Assembly: GCA_050084985.1 (NCBI GenBank)
Contig: JBITNC010000001.1
Location: 168,454,001-168,518,000, forward strand
Reading direction: 5' to 3'
DNA from: Nageia nagi
Taxonomy: Eukaryota; Pinophyta
DNA: 64,000 nt
Shown piece by piece: positions 39,059 through 50,645 of this stretch (the first letter of the stretch is position 1; each line of letters begins with the position of its first letter). The notes under the pieces were generated by a model. It saw nothing but the letters and a program-made list of their open reading frames with translations, had not been told where the DNA came from and did not search any database. Made by a program: the position numbers and the translations under genes.

Positions 39059-40584
39059 TGTGATGATCCCAAACCGATAGCTCATGCTCAAACATGCCCT
39101 AGGAGAGGGATGTTTGCCTTGAAGCTCCAAATCTAGCTGAACAAGCTCAAAACAGTACAAATACACCAACGTCTAGCTAGGAATGCCAAATCGAAGCTTA
39201 AACAAACCATAAATGCTCACAAATACCCAACGTTGCACTTAGGGAGCAAAAACATGAATTTAACAGTGAAATAATTACTCCAGATCCAACGTCCAAGCAT
39301 AAGAGAACAGTTACAACAAAATGATTGGAAATAATGTAATTGTATTGATAAGCAAAGAGAGTAGTGCAATTATATTATATATTTTTGGTGCCTAAGGAGC
39401 TTACACCAAGGTTGCCTTCAATAGGGTTATTTTGGATGGCTCCAAGGACTCACCAATTGCAGCAGCAACAAGGCCTAGCCCATGGCTTCCTAATATGTGA
39501 TGGAACCAATAGGTTACTCTCCCGAATGGCTAGAGTAAGCTCAAGGCTAGTGTTCTATCACCTTGAGATCTCAAATGCAGATTGCTTCGCAAGTGGCGAA
39601 GGAAGAGTTCTCACACTCAATCTGATAAAAGGGGGTTTAATAATCAATTCAACATATCTCATAATGTCCAAGAGTTCTCCTTTTATAGGCGAGGTAGTCC
39701 ATCTTCTAATATTGCATTGAGTTGATCTAATGGTGGAGAGATGTTATCCATGTGCTCTTGATGACAATGTCCAAGATGGAGAGCCTTGGGATAAATGAGA
39801 TCACATCCAAGGGTTTAGAAATGAAGCACTGCGTTGATGGGGATTCCAATATGCCTCAGAGTCTATGCCATGTGTCCAAATACCCAAGTAGGGTGACATG
39901 GGGCTTAGGGATGCCCAATCCTCCAACATGGGGTGAATTTCTCGTTAAATGCCCAATGTCCAAGTATGGGAGCCATCCAATGCATTGAGATGCTAATATC
40001 CCTCCTGGGATGCCATGTCTAGTCTTGGAGCTCTTCTAGATGCCTCGAAGTCGGTGTAATCACCTAGGGGGATGCTTAATCTTGAAGAGGGAAGCATTAA
40101 TGACAATAGGATCCTTTAATGCCAATATTACAATCATCAAGGCTTAATATGCAACATCCCATTAATGGAAACTAATATTGCATTTACAATCATTAATGGC
40201 TTTGGTATCATCATTACACATTATTGGCATAATTACAAATATCCTTAACTACAAATATGGAAACACTTTTAATTACATACAAATCACACATAGATAAATT
40301 AAATAGCTATTGCTCATCCGTAAAGGATGGGTGTCACTCTCAAATGAGAGTAAATAATGGATTCTCACATGCGTGTGATATGAGTAGACTAGTCTGGTTG
40401 GTGAACTTCAAAGTGCCATAACTTCCTCATTTCTTGACCAAAATAGGTAATGTAACCTGTCAAAATCATTGGCACGAGGTTCTCTTTCCATTCCAAGTGT
40501 TGAAATGTCCATGTTTGGCTTGTAGAAGACGAAATTTCGTTAAAACAAAAAATGAGTGAAACCTTACAAATTGGGGACATTACA
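39059..40584 (-). repeat. LTR-B, 3' LTR
   Basis: Matches 43296-45775 closely by eye along its whole length. It contains CCTTTTATAGGCGAGG, a minus-strand TATA box (CCTATAAAAGG) near 39675. Confidence 0.9.
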
Positions 40585-40605
40585 AATCCACCATTCCAAA
40601 ATCTC
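40585..40605 (-). other. Polypurine tract of LTR-B
   Basis: The minus strand reads TTTTGGAATGGTGGATT directly before the 3' LTR start TGTAATGTCC, a purine-rich run at the position where plus-strand synthesis would start. Confidence 0.55.
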
Positions 40606-40614
40606 AAGTAATGC

Positions 40615-41205
40615 TTAAACATTTGCCAAGCTGATAATGTCCCAATTTGTTCTTGGAAGAAATTCTTCATGCTTCCATTGCACAACTTTGATTGCAAATT
40701 TGTCATGCCATGTTGGTGCTCTAGGTGCTCTTTCTTTTCTGATGACCATGAAGTCAGGAGTGGGTATGAATGCAAAGAGAGTTACTCGAACTGTTGTTGC
40801 CATACACCACATTGTGATGTTTCCAATACTGAGATTCATACATACTGCTTCTCGAAATGCTATTGTGTTTGGCGAATGAGTACGCATGAAGTCTATTGTT
40901 TTATCACTCTTTTGATCAGCCCAACTGAGTGGAGACAAGTCTGTAATTCTTCTTATTAGATCTAGTATATCTTTGTTCAGTACAGGCTTTGTGCTAACAA
41001 CCTTCCAACAAGTCGTCCAAAGCTTTTCCTCTTCAGTCATTCCATTAAGATCATCTTGCAAAGTGATGTCCTCTTCAACAATGGAGATTTCTTCACTTAG
41101 AGAATCAAAGAGGAATATAACAATTCTGCTTTCTTCCTCATTCACAGTATCCCAAATGGTTTCATACTTGGTTTCCTCAGTACCAAAGTCTAGTGATGAT
41201 GCCAT
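40615..41205 (-). CDS. LTR-B internal ORF, 196 aa, unrecognised
   Basis: The longest ORF of the element, opening MASSLDFGTEETKYETIWDT and ending ISLANV close to the polypurine tract. It has an acidic N-terminal third (EEESRIVIF, EEISIVEEDI), a central block LWTTCWKVVSTKPVL and SPLSWADQKSDKTIDFMR, and a C-terminal block RKERAPRAPTWHDKFAIKVV followed by QWKHEEF. No zinc knuckle, protease or polymerase motif is present, and it is not a gag I can recognise. Sequence after its stop (LEILEWWICNVP) resembles FLEGWNCNIP after the ORF of the LTR-D element, so the ancestral frame ran further. It may encode a structural or accessory protein. The frame is open but activity is unknown. Confidence 0.55.
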   Translation of the reverse strand: MASSLDFGTEETKYETIWDTVNEEESRIVIFLFDSLSEEISIVEEDITLQDDLNGMTEEEKLWTTCWKVVSTKPVLNKDILDLIRRITDLSPLSWADQKSDKTIDFMRTHSPNTIAFREAVCMNLSIGNITMWCMATTVRVTLFAFIPTPDFMVIRKERAPRAPTWHDKFAIKVVQWKHEEFLPRTNWDIISLANV

Positions 41206-43280
41206 GATACTTAAAATGTTGAAATGGCTTCGAACTGTTCTCTAATGTTCCATTGCTCTCTAGGTGCTCAACGAATGCTTCCAGTGCCAAAATGGATTCC
41301 CTGAAGTGCCACGAAGTTTTCCAAGCTCTTCTTATTATCCAACGAATGCCATCTTGACTCTTGTTTCCAGATGAACTTCCGTGGATGTGTCTTGAAGATC
41401 TTCAAGCTTTTTAGAAGCCCGTCGTTTGCCTCAAGTCTTTTAGATTCAATTTTGCCTCTCAAAAATTCTATGCTTCTTCTCTACTACCCATGTTTGGCTT
41501 TATGGGATTTTGTAGTGGCTCGATCGTGCTTTTTACATTTGCATCATGTTTTCCCACAAAATATCAAATTTTTAGCACAATAAAACATGTAATTCCAAAA
41601 ATAACACCTTATAACTTGTCAAATTAAACTAATAAAATTCCTTATAACTCCTAAAAATAAAATAGGAAATATTTTTGTATTTTTTTCTCAAATATTTTCT
41701 CTCTCTTTTTTTTTTTTTAATTTCCCTTATTTCTTCTAAAAAATCAAATAAAATATTTGTCTTTTTCTTCTTATTACTCCTAGAAAATAAATAAAAATGC
41801 TAATGACTCAAACCTTGATTTAATTTCTTTCATGGTGGAATGAATTGATCAAATCTTAGATTTGTGGGTTATGGGCCCCAAAAACAAATTCTGAATCAAC
41901 CTATGCCTCCTTTCAAGCTCAACGTTTACGCACAACCCAGATATGATGCATAATTAATTCCAAACTTCAGCAATATGACAAGATCTTAGACGTCTAACCT
42001 CAAATGGGTGAATATTTGCAGACTCAACAAATTGAGCCTCCTATACTCCCAATGTCTCCCTTCTAGCTACCAAATTCTAGAAATACTAGCAAACTTGCTC
42101 CAATGTCTCCCTCTAAGCCTCCATAGTGTAGATACCACAGTGAAAACTTGTCAATGTTAGCAAATTGACTCTCCTTTTGTCCAACATCCTCCTTGCAGTG
42201 ACTCCAAACTCAAAATTTCTCAGCAAATTCTAGCCAGAATGTCCAACAATAGTGCAAAAACTCTCAATTCTCGAACTCCATGATAAAACTTTGACAAGAC
42301 TTGCAATTAGATGTCATTGTGATGTAGAAGCTGCTCCAAATTGGCCTCAACAAGCCAACGTGTCCTCCAAAATGTTTTCAGAATGCAGCAAAGTTCAGGG
42401 AAACTCCTCTAAAATACCAACGTATGGCTTAAAATGAACTCATAATGCCAAACAAACCTCAGGACACACCTTATAATACCACATCTACCTTAGAATGGCT
42501 TTAAAATGTAGATCTATCCTTCAAAATACCTTCAGAATGCCAACATCTCGCTCAAGGTGCTCTCAAAATGTAGAATGGACCTCCAATCTTGTCCCAATAT
42601 TCCAATGTCCACCTCAAAATGGCAAAAGTTTTCAGCCCAAACGAACCACCTCTTAGCTCTTCAAACCTCCAATGACCAATCTAAGCAAACCTACCTCAAA
42701 CTTAATGAAAAAGATGCAATTTTTTTGAAAAATGTACCTTATCAAGTCAGACGATTCACTTGAGAGCCCTCAAATTTGAAAATGTGGTCAGAATAGGTCC
42801 AACATATTGCTAGAAGAGTCTGATCTATCTCCTAGACCTCCGATGTCTCACTCCCAGTGTCCAGTCCTAACAAATTCACCTCCAAAACCTCAACGTCTAT
42901 CTTCCAGTGATAGAATTCTCCAGATCTCAACAATTTTTCGAAACTACCACTGTGAGTTCAAGTTCATTCTGCTATGACACTAGCTTCTAGATCTTCCAAT
43001 AGGATGACAAGATCTCTTCAGCAACTTCGCCAATTTCCTACAAGTCTAAGCTCAACAAAATGGTCAGATCCAACACAACAATTTGTCCTTCTTACTCGAT
43101 AGAAAAGGGCAAGATCTCCTTAGCAAGTGTTACCACTGTGAATTGGTATGACTATGATCTTCGGATCCTTCAGAATCCTCCTTAGCCTTTCTTACCAACA
43201 AGATGACAAGAATCTCTCCCCAACTCAACTCAGAATCCTTCGTGTGTGATGCCCTTCATTCTAGTAGAATGGAAAAATCA
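41206..43280 (-). other. Long leader of LTR-B
   Basis: About 2.1 kb between primer-binding site and ORF. It contains a short open piece at 41268-41462 (RKFIWKQESRWHSL) but otherwise no coding sense. From about 42030 to 42900 the phrases CCAATGTC, CCAACGTC and AAATGTAGA recur every few tens of bases, suggesting a decayed short tandem repeat. Confidence 0.45.
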
Positions 43281-43295
43281 AGGCTCTGATAACAT
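43281..43295 (-). other. Primer-binding site of LTR-B
   Basis: The minus strand reads ATGTTATCAGAGCCT immediately inside the 5' LTR, one change from TGGTATCAGAGCC. Confidence 0.8.
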
Positions 43296-45775
43296 TGTGA
43301 TGATCCCAAACTGGCGGATCATACTCAAACGTGTCCTAGGAGAGGGATGTTTGCCTTGAAGCTCCAAATCTAGCCGAGAAAGCTCAAAACAATACAAACA
43401 CACCAACGTCTAGCTAGGAATGTATAATGTACCTTTCTAGGGTTTATCCAATTTAGCATTCAATTCCACACTTATCCACAAATTAGGGCATCAATGAACA
43501 TGCTCAATAACCATCCAAAGCATGCGCTCAAATTGAAATATAACAACAGTGGCTAAAGCTCATAGAAAACTAGATCACAAATTTGATCTGTAACATAACA
43601 GAAATATAGCTCCAATAGTACTCAATGCGCATACATTCCCATGTATAAAGAAGATAGACGCATAGCAAAAATATATAGCAACATTCATTCACATTCGAGA
43701 CGTAATATGAGAGCCAATATCATCAATATTGAACCAAGAATAAGTATAGGGCTGTAACAAGTTCTAGGGTAAAGCCCAAGACTCCAAAATGCTCAAACTA
43801 GATGCCTCAAGGTTGGTGCATGTCCCAAGGAGATTCCCAAGCTAGGCATAAGTCGCAAGATGTCTCTTAATGGCTGGCAGAAGCTCCCAAATAGCAAGAA
43901 TGATTGGCGCAAACTCTCTAAGAGATGTAGAATTGTAGATGAGCCACTTCTAGGCTAGGGAGAAGCCCTAAAAGGTAGAGAAAGGAAGCATCCCTAATCT
44001 CCAAATGATCAAAGATTGAATGCACAACATGATGTTTTCAAATGACCAAATGCCTTGCCTTTATAGCATTCTAAACTTGCCAACATGCCCCTAAAAGGCA
44101 ACCAAATAGGTGAGAGTGATAATAAAATATTAAATGTCCCAAAAACCTCCCTAGGTTGGCCGACTTGAGCATGGGTTCATAACTCATCTAAATGGCCCAT
44201 TTAATTAACTTAAATAAATACATATTTCACCCTTTTTGTGAGTGCTTGCCTATTAGGCACAAATATGAGTATGATAAGGACATAATTGATAAATAAAACA
44301 TTTCTATTCTAAGCACTAAGGATCATAATGACTAAGCATGAGGGGAGACGTCTAGATGTCCCAAATTGGGGACATTACAAAATGCTAAATCAAATCTTAA
44401 AGAAACCATAAATGATCACAAATACCCAACGTTGCACTTAGGGAGCAAAAACAAGAATTTAACAATGAAATAATCACTCCAGATCCAATGTCCAAGCACA
44501 AGAGAACAATTACAACAAAATGAACGAAAATAATGTAATTGTATTGATAAGCAAAGAAAGTAGCGCAATTACAATATATATTTTTGGTTCCTAAGGAGCT
44601 TACACCAAGGTTACCTCTAATAGGGTTATTTTGGATGGCTTTAGAGCCTCACCAATCGTAGCAATAACAAGGCCCAGCCTAGGGCTTCCCTACTCTGTGA
44701 TGGAACCAACAATGTTCCTCTCCCAAATGGCTGGAGTAAGCTCAAGGCTAGCCTTCTATCACCCTGAGACCTCAAATGCAGATCGTTTTGCAAGTGTTGA
44801 AAAAAGAGTTCTCACACTCAATCTAATAAAAGAGGCTTTAATAATCAATTTAGAATATCTCATAATGTCCACGAGTTCTCCTTTTATAGGTGAGGTATTC
44901 CATCTTCTAATCTTGCATTGAATTGATCTAATGGTGGAGAGATGTGATTTGTGTACTCTTGATGACAACGTCCAAGATGGAGAGCCTTGGGATAAATGAG
45001 ATCACATACAAGTGTCTAGATATGAAGTGCTGGGTTGATGGGGATTCCAATATGCCTCGGAGTCCATGCCATGTGTCCAAATACCCAAGGAGGGTGACAT
45101 GGGGCCTAAGGATGCCCAATCCTCCAACGTTGGGGTGAATTTCTCATTAAATGCCCAATGTCTAGGTATGGGAGCCGTCCAATGCTTTGAGATGCCAAAT
45201 ATCACTATTGGGATGTCATGTCCAATCTTGGAGCTCTTCTAGATGCCTCGAAGTCGTTGTAATCACCTAGGGGGATGCTCTACCTTGAAGAGGGGAGCAT
45301 TAATGACAAGAAGATACTTTAATGCCAATATTACAATCATTAAGACTTAATATGCAACATCCCATTAATGGAGACTAATATTGCATTTACAATCATTAAT
45401 GGCTTTGGTGTCATCATTACACATTATTGGCATAATTACAAATATCCTTAACTACAAATATGGAAACTCTCCTAATTACATACAAATCAAACCTAGATAA
45501 AATAAATAGCTATTGCTCATCCCTAGAGGATGGGCGTCACTCTCAAATGAGAGTAAATCGTGAATTCCCGCACACCAGACTGGTTCGACAGGTGAACTTT
45601 AAAGTGCCATAACTTCTTCGTTTCTTGACCATAATAGGTCATATAACCTGTTAAAATCATTGGCACGAGGTCTTCTTTCCATTCCAAGTGTTGAAATGTC
45701 CATTTCTGGCTTGTAGAAGACAAAATTTCTTTAAAACCAAAAATGAGTGAAACCTTGCGAATTGGGGACATTACA
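43296..45775 (-). repeat. LTR-B, 5' LTR, with nested insertion
   Basis: Same sequence as 39059-40584 but interrupted after 125 bp by the LTR at 43421-44379. Flanking bases join as in the other LTR (CTAGGAATGCCAAATC there; CTAGGAA...AAATGCTAAATC here). A TATA box corresponding to the other copy lies near 44885. Confidence 0.9.
43421..44379 (-). mobile_element. Solo LTR nested in LTR-B 5' LTR
   Basis: About 0.96 kb, beginning TGTATAATGT (or two bases later) and ending TTGGGGACATTACA. It is absent from the sister LTR, which gives the empty site. GAATG on the left (43418-43422) and AAATG on the right (44380-44384) are a likely target duplication with one change, overlapping the possible TG start. 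A minus-strand TATA-like GCTATAAAGGC lies near 44065. Confidence 0.8.
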
Positions 45776-46742
45776 CTATTGAAGTTATGTCCTCTCTTTT
45801 GCGAAACTAGGGTCCTCAAAATCTGCAAAACTTTAAGGGGTGTGTTGTGCGGGCAGAACACGCCCCTTGGATAGTACTATTTAGGAAGCATGCAAGCATA
45901 GGTTGACATGGTGATGCCTAGTTTTGCACATAGTTACCAATGTTTCCTAGTCCAAGAGACAGTTCCACATTACTAGCTTTCTTTTTACTACAAATTATCC
46001 CCTAACCTTGGATGTTGGGAGAGACCCTTGGGAGACATCATTTAATTCTTCCAATTCAAGACACTCTTTGTTGGTGGTGATCGGATCTTCCATCGGCCCC
46101 ACCATAGTAGTAGATGATCACATTCCCACTACATTGAGCTAATGACATGTAGGCTTTCTTTTTACTACAAATATTCCCCTAACCTTGGATGTTGGGAGAG
46201 ACCCTTGGGAGACATCATTTAATTCTTCCAATTCAAGACACTCTTTGTTGGTGGTGATCAGATCTTCCATCGGCCCCATCATAGTAGTAGATGATGACAT
46301 TCCCACTACATTGAGCTAATGACATATAGGCTTGTGCTTAATTGCTAGATATTGTTTGGCCTTCTTTTTGTCATTCTACTCTAGTTTGTATAGTTATATT
46401 GCACTTATATCAGTCCCAAGAGCCTTCAACCCTAGCGCTTTGTCTTTTCCACTGGATTGTACTATTAAATCCCATTGACCAGACCATTTTTTGGTCATAT
46501 GTGGACATTAATATATTTTCTATTCACACAAATGCATAGTTGAATTATCTCCAAATAGATTGGAGCATCCCATGGATTCTAAAGTGTCCTCCATAAGCAT
46601 AGGAATGTCCTCTCTCTAGGAAAGAGCTTAGTTTTCACTACTTGCTCAAACGGATTCAACTTATACTACATACTATATTCAAGATTCTAATATAATATAA
46701 ACACCTAGTTTTTTTATTTGGTTGGAGAAGTGGTTTTGAAAG
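45776..46742. other. Spacer with a tandem duplication
   Basis: No gene. It includes a 177-bp segment repeated in tandem at 45977-46153 and 46154-46330, nearly identical (CTTTCTTTTTACTACAAA start), a fairly recent duplication. Confidence 0.7.
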
Positions 46743-47767
46743 TTTAATGTCCCGAATTTTGGTGTCTCACTCATTTTTTCATTATGATGATTTAATTGGG
46801 CCACTTGGAGTGGTATGTTCCTCTTCTTTGTGATTTTTAGTAATTAGGAGTGTTTTTTATACTTTTCACATTGCCACATGCCTTTGACATATTTTTGACT
46901 TTGTCACATTCCCTTTGATGTAATGATTTGTAACTTGTACACCCAAAATCTTTAAATGATGTAAGAACTTCAACATTGGATAGATCTCATCGAGTACATA
47001 TGAAACGAGTGGTCACACGACCCCCTTTGGATCTGAATCAAGCTCTGAGATGGGTCGACCATGATGATGATGTTTTTATCCCCAAGGAAGTCGGCTATAT
47101 CATGATGTAGCACATTTTCATGTATAAAAAGGAAGAGAAGCACACCATTTAAGGACATGCTTGGAGAACTTCGATCTTTGATCTTTCGAGTTATGGTTGT
47201 GCCCTTCTCACCCTTCTAAGGTCTAGGGATGTGCCCAAAGCCTTAGAAGTTGCATTGGAGCTTCTTGGAGACTTCATCTTTCAGCATTTCAGTGGCTTGG
47301 AGAGGCACTCGCCCGCCTTTGGGGACCCCCATTTTGCATTCTTTGGCTTGGTAACCCTCCTTGAGGGGAGCAGCCAAACCTTGGCATCTGGTTTGGCACA
47401 TTTTGTTACATTTTTGAGCATCTTGGATGCCCTAGAGTACATCGCCACTTTCAAATATTTTATTTAATGATATTTGCTTGGTTGGAGATCATTTTTGCAT
47501 ACTTCGAGTAATGTTTTTTGCTGCAAGAGGGGGTGTCCAGCTTTGGGCATTTTTCCTTGTGCATGTGATGGTTGATTTGTGTTGTTTGAATGATGATCTG
47601 TTCATTACCATTTTCAGAATAATTTTATGAGCATTGTGTGATAAGTTCATACTATTTTGAGGGTTTTGGTGTTTGATTTATGAATAAAATTGCAGATCTG
47701 ATTGTGCATTGTAAAATTTAATTTTTTGTTGGCTAAAGTTGCTAAAATTCTGATTGAGGACATTACA
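46743..47767 (+). mobile_element. 5' LTR of a plus-strand element (LTR-F)
   Basis: Begins TTTAATGTCCCGAATT (a TG start changed to TT) and ends GAGGACATTACA at 47767, next to a tRNA-iMet-type primer-binding site. A TATA box lies at 47121 (TGTATAAAAAGG). A 0.37-kb piece of the same LTR recurs at 56826-57196. Confidence 0.8.
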
Positions 47768-47768
47768 A

Positions 47769-47783
47769 TGGTATCAAAGCTGG
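47769..47783 (+). other. Primer-binding site of LTR-F
   Basis: TGGTATCAAAGCTGG one base after the LTR end, the usual plant primer site. Confidence 0.9.
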
Positions 47784-47879
47784 TTTCCTACTAGCTTGTT
47801 GGATGAATAATTCAGCTATATACCTAGGGTTTGTGGTGAGATCTAGGGTTTTTGGAGATTTGGTTTCTAGTTGTAGGTC

Positions 47880-48640
47880 ATGGCACCATTGGGAGAAGAA
47901 GAGTTGGTTGAAAAACTTGCTAATACAGGAGGTAAACTTGGAATTATATTTCAGCCAAAAGATGCTCTCCTCTACACATTGTGGGAAGTAGAAGATTGTT
48001 TGAACATGATGGATCCGTCACCTTCTTAGATGTTACAAGCAAGTATGATTGAGGTGGTAAAGTCTTTGGGCAAGCTTAGATGGTTGAGACACAAATATAG
48101 AGGTAAGAATCATGGTTACTTCTTGTTTGAGTGAGATCTTGAGAATTTCAATACCAAAAGCTCTTTATGATGATAACACATTGAAAACTATAATTGGGAT
48201 GTTGGTTGATAGTTTCGAAAGTTTGGGAGATGTCACAAGTTTTCATTTTTCTAGGAGAGTCGCCATACTTGAATTTTTGGCAAAAATTAGAATGGGCAAC
48301 ATCATGTTAGATTTGGACATGGACGAGTTGATTTACGAAATGTTTCATCATTTCATTGCTTCAACTAGAGAAGAACATGCTAATAATGTTATTGCAACCA
48401 TGAGAGACATTATGATTTTGATCATAAATGAAAGTGATTATATTTATCAGCCACTCTTATCTATATTATTGGACCTTCAGAGGAAGACTTGGTTGCTTCT
48501 ACTGTTGCACATGATTTGGTTAACAATCTTGTTAAACAATGTGAGAAAACGTTGAGACCTTTCTTAGACAATGAGGAGATTAGGGAAAAAGTGCAGATAA
48601 TAGCAAAAAATTCACATGAAGAAAATACCCTAACTCAAGG
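47880..48640 (+). pseudogene. PDS5: Captured PDS5 fragment (cohesin regulator)
   Basis: Encodes the N-terminal HEAT-repeat part of PDS5, which binds cohesin on chromosomes. Recognisable blocks in order: EEELVEKLANTGGKL; LLYTLWEVEDCLNMMDPSPS; NIEVRIMVTSCLSEILRISI; PKALYDDNTLKTI; DSFESLGDVTSFHFSRRVAI; LDLDMDELIYEMFHHFI; and TLRPFL. It starts 112 bp after the LTR-F end, in the place of gag. It has one stop after SPS and frameshifts near 48100 and 48480, so it is dead. No introns interrupt about 250 codons, whereas plant PDS5 genes are intron-rich (general knowledge), which points to capture through an mRNA. A short extension to 48779 is not PDS5-like. Confidence 0.8.
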
Positions 48641-49358
48641 GGGATGCATGGCAGAATTCCAAGATGAGTCTTTTGTGACTTATACAACTCACCCCAAAAT
48701 CTCACGATTTTGGGGATCCACTGCAACTCAAGTCTGTGCAACATCACCTTTTGTCTTGTGTCTTCCTGACTCCACCTAATTGGGAATCTTGTTTATCACC
48801 CCTAAGCTTAAGTTTTGTCAAGTCACTCGATCCTAGTCATGCTAGAATAAAAGCCAAAATTTTCCAAAAAATGTTTAAGTATGGAATTTCAAGTCTAGTC
48901 TAGGAGAACCAGGGGAACCCAAATCAAGTCGAATTCGAGTCAAGTGAGTCTTGGCCACTCCTAGGCCCAACACATGCCTCAAAAAGACAAAATCTTATCT
49001 TTCTAGGATGTGCTCTCGAATTTAGGAGTTGTCCAAATTAGAATCCAAGTAAGGAAAAACAAACTTTGCCACTTCCAGGCCCAACGCATACCTCAAAAAG
49101 ACAAAATCTTATCTTTCTGGGATGTGCGCTCGGGTTGGGGAGGTGCTCGGGTCGGAATGAAAGGTGAAGAAGTCAACATTGAGGCATTTCAAGTCAGACG
49201 CATGCCTCAGAAAGACAGAATATTGTCTTTTGGGAGCATGCGCTCAAGCTAGGAGGCTGTCCAAGTCGAGTTTGAGGTCGATAAAATGAAGTCCATCTAC
49301 CCAAGAGGCAAGCACAACCCTCAAAAAGACAAAATCTTGTCTTTTGGGGGCATGTGCT

Positions 49359-50645
49359 TGTGAGGATCAAAGTAACCCTCAATAAAAAACGGACAATGCT
49401 AGGGTTTTTGTAACCCTTAAACACCCAACGATTGCCCTCTAGGGCACACAAACACCTCAACACTCCAACGTGGGCCTCCTAGGCTTCTCGAACAACACAC
49501 AACACCAAACAAGGATCACACAATGCTGACATCAGGCCCTAGGGCTTCTCCAACACCCTACAAACCCTACGAATACCTTACAACAACAATGAACAACACA
49601 AGAATGCCAACGATGGGTATACACAACAATATGATACTAGTATGATGCTTCCAACACCAATATATCAAACACATGGAACATACAATGGAACAACACAACA
49701 ATGTGGGACAAATTGAGTTGTCTTTTATTATGAGACAATGAATAGACAATGGAGGTACACCAATAGATCTAGGGTTCCAAACCCTCAACAAGCTGAATAC
49801 ATAATAGGATTAGATTGACTTCCTCAGCAATCCGAATCCACTCTTATGAAGGAGTCTCCTCAAATCTTGGCAACCACTAAAGGTAGAAGCTCGTCCTCGG
49901 AATTCCATCGGATGCGCTAGGTGACCCACCTAAGCTGTAGAATGTCAGGCTCCCAACCCTGCCACTCTTCTAGACGTTGTCTAGGAATAGTTGCTCAGCA
50001 TCGCTAAGATTTTGTTGCCCGATCGGGTCTGGTATAGAAAGTATATGATAAGTGTTAACCTCATAATGGAGCTCCATCCCCTATATATAGTCTCTCATGT
50101 CATGAGCCATGCCTCGTTATCACCCCAAGCCTTTTCTAATCCAACATTGGGGTCAACAAGTCAATAGTGCCAACGTGGGGGTCATATTGGCCCAGTATGC
50201 CAATGTGGGGGTCCCATTGGCCCAATATGCCAACATGGGGTCATTAAGGCCCTCAAGGTTGACGTGGGGTCCAAACACCTCCTGGGTTGACGTGGGGGTT
50301 TGTAAGGTCTCCTGAGCCAACGTGGGTATGTGGGGTCCTCCCAACGCTGGCACGCTCCTCTGTGCACCTAGAACATACATGACAAATATCTACCTAGGGA
50401 TTCCCACGATCTGGGATCACCCTTGAACTACACACGAAACATTGGGATTCCCACAATCCGGGATAACCCATTACATTACACAACATCACTATTTAAGGAG
50501 AGAGGTCCCATTGCTGGGCTCACAGTGGGATCCGTAGACCATAAGCTCCTGCTTGAGTTACACAATCATAGCATGAACATGAACACATACTAGAATACAA
50601 AGTGGCCATGATATAATTTATCATTGACCCAAATGGGACGTCACA
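49359..50645 (-). mobile_element. Solo LTR-A copy 2 (1287 bp)
   Basis: Starts TGTGAGGATC and ends GGGACGTCACA, flanked by a perfect GTGCT duplication (49354-49358, 50646-50650). It sits inside the hairpin array. Reverse orientation is set by the TATA box at 50081-50090. Confidence 0.95.
50081..50325 (-). promoter_or_regulatory. ACGT-core array and TATA box of LTR-A copy 2
   Basis: CCAACGTGGGG words have their ACGT-type cores at about 50143, 50173, 50203, 50233, 50262, 50290 and 50320, that is 28-30 bp apart. The TATA-like CTATATATAG lies at 50081-50090 on the downstream side for the minus strand. Cores vary (ACAT, ATGT, ACGT) but spacing is kept. Confidence 0.65.

Larger units (their letters stand above)
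39059..45775 (-). mobile_element. Complete non-autonomous LTR retrotransposon (LTR-B)
   Basis: Two LTRs begin TGTGATGATCCCAAAC and end GGGGACATTACA (39059-40584, 1526 bp; 43296-45775, about 1.52 kb after removing a nested insert). The flanking sequences CTGTT (39054-39058) and CTATT (45776-45780) are target duplications with one mismatch. A primer-binding site and a purine-rich tract sit at the expected inner borders for a minus-strand element. The 2.7-kb interior has one substantial ORF (40615-41205) and no protease, reverse transcriptase or integrase, so the element must depend on enzymes from elsewhere. Confidence 0.9.

Noticed and set aside
39364-39988. 118-aa and 78-aa ORFs, with a related 96-aa ORF at 44631
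   Set aside because: They lie in the two LTRs of LTR-B and are duplicated because the LTRs are; no coding constraint is evident.
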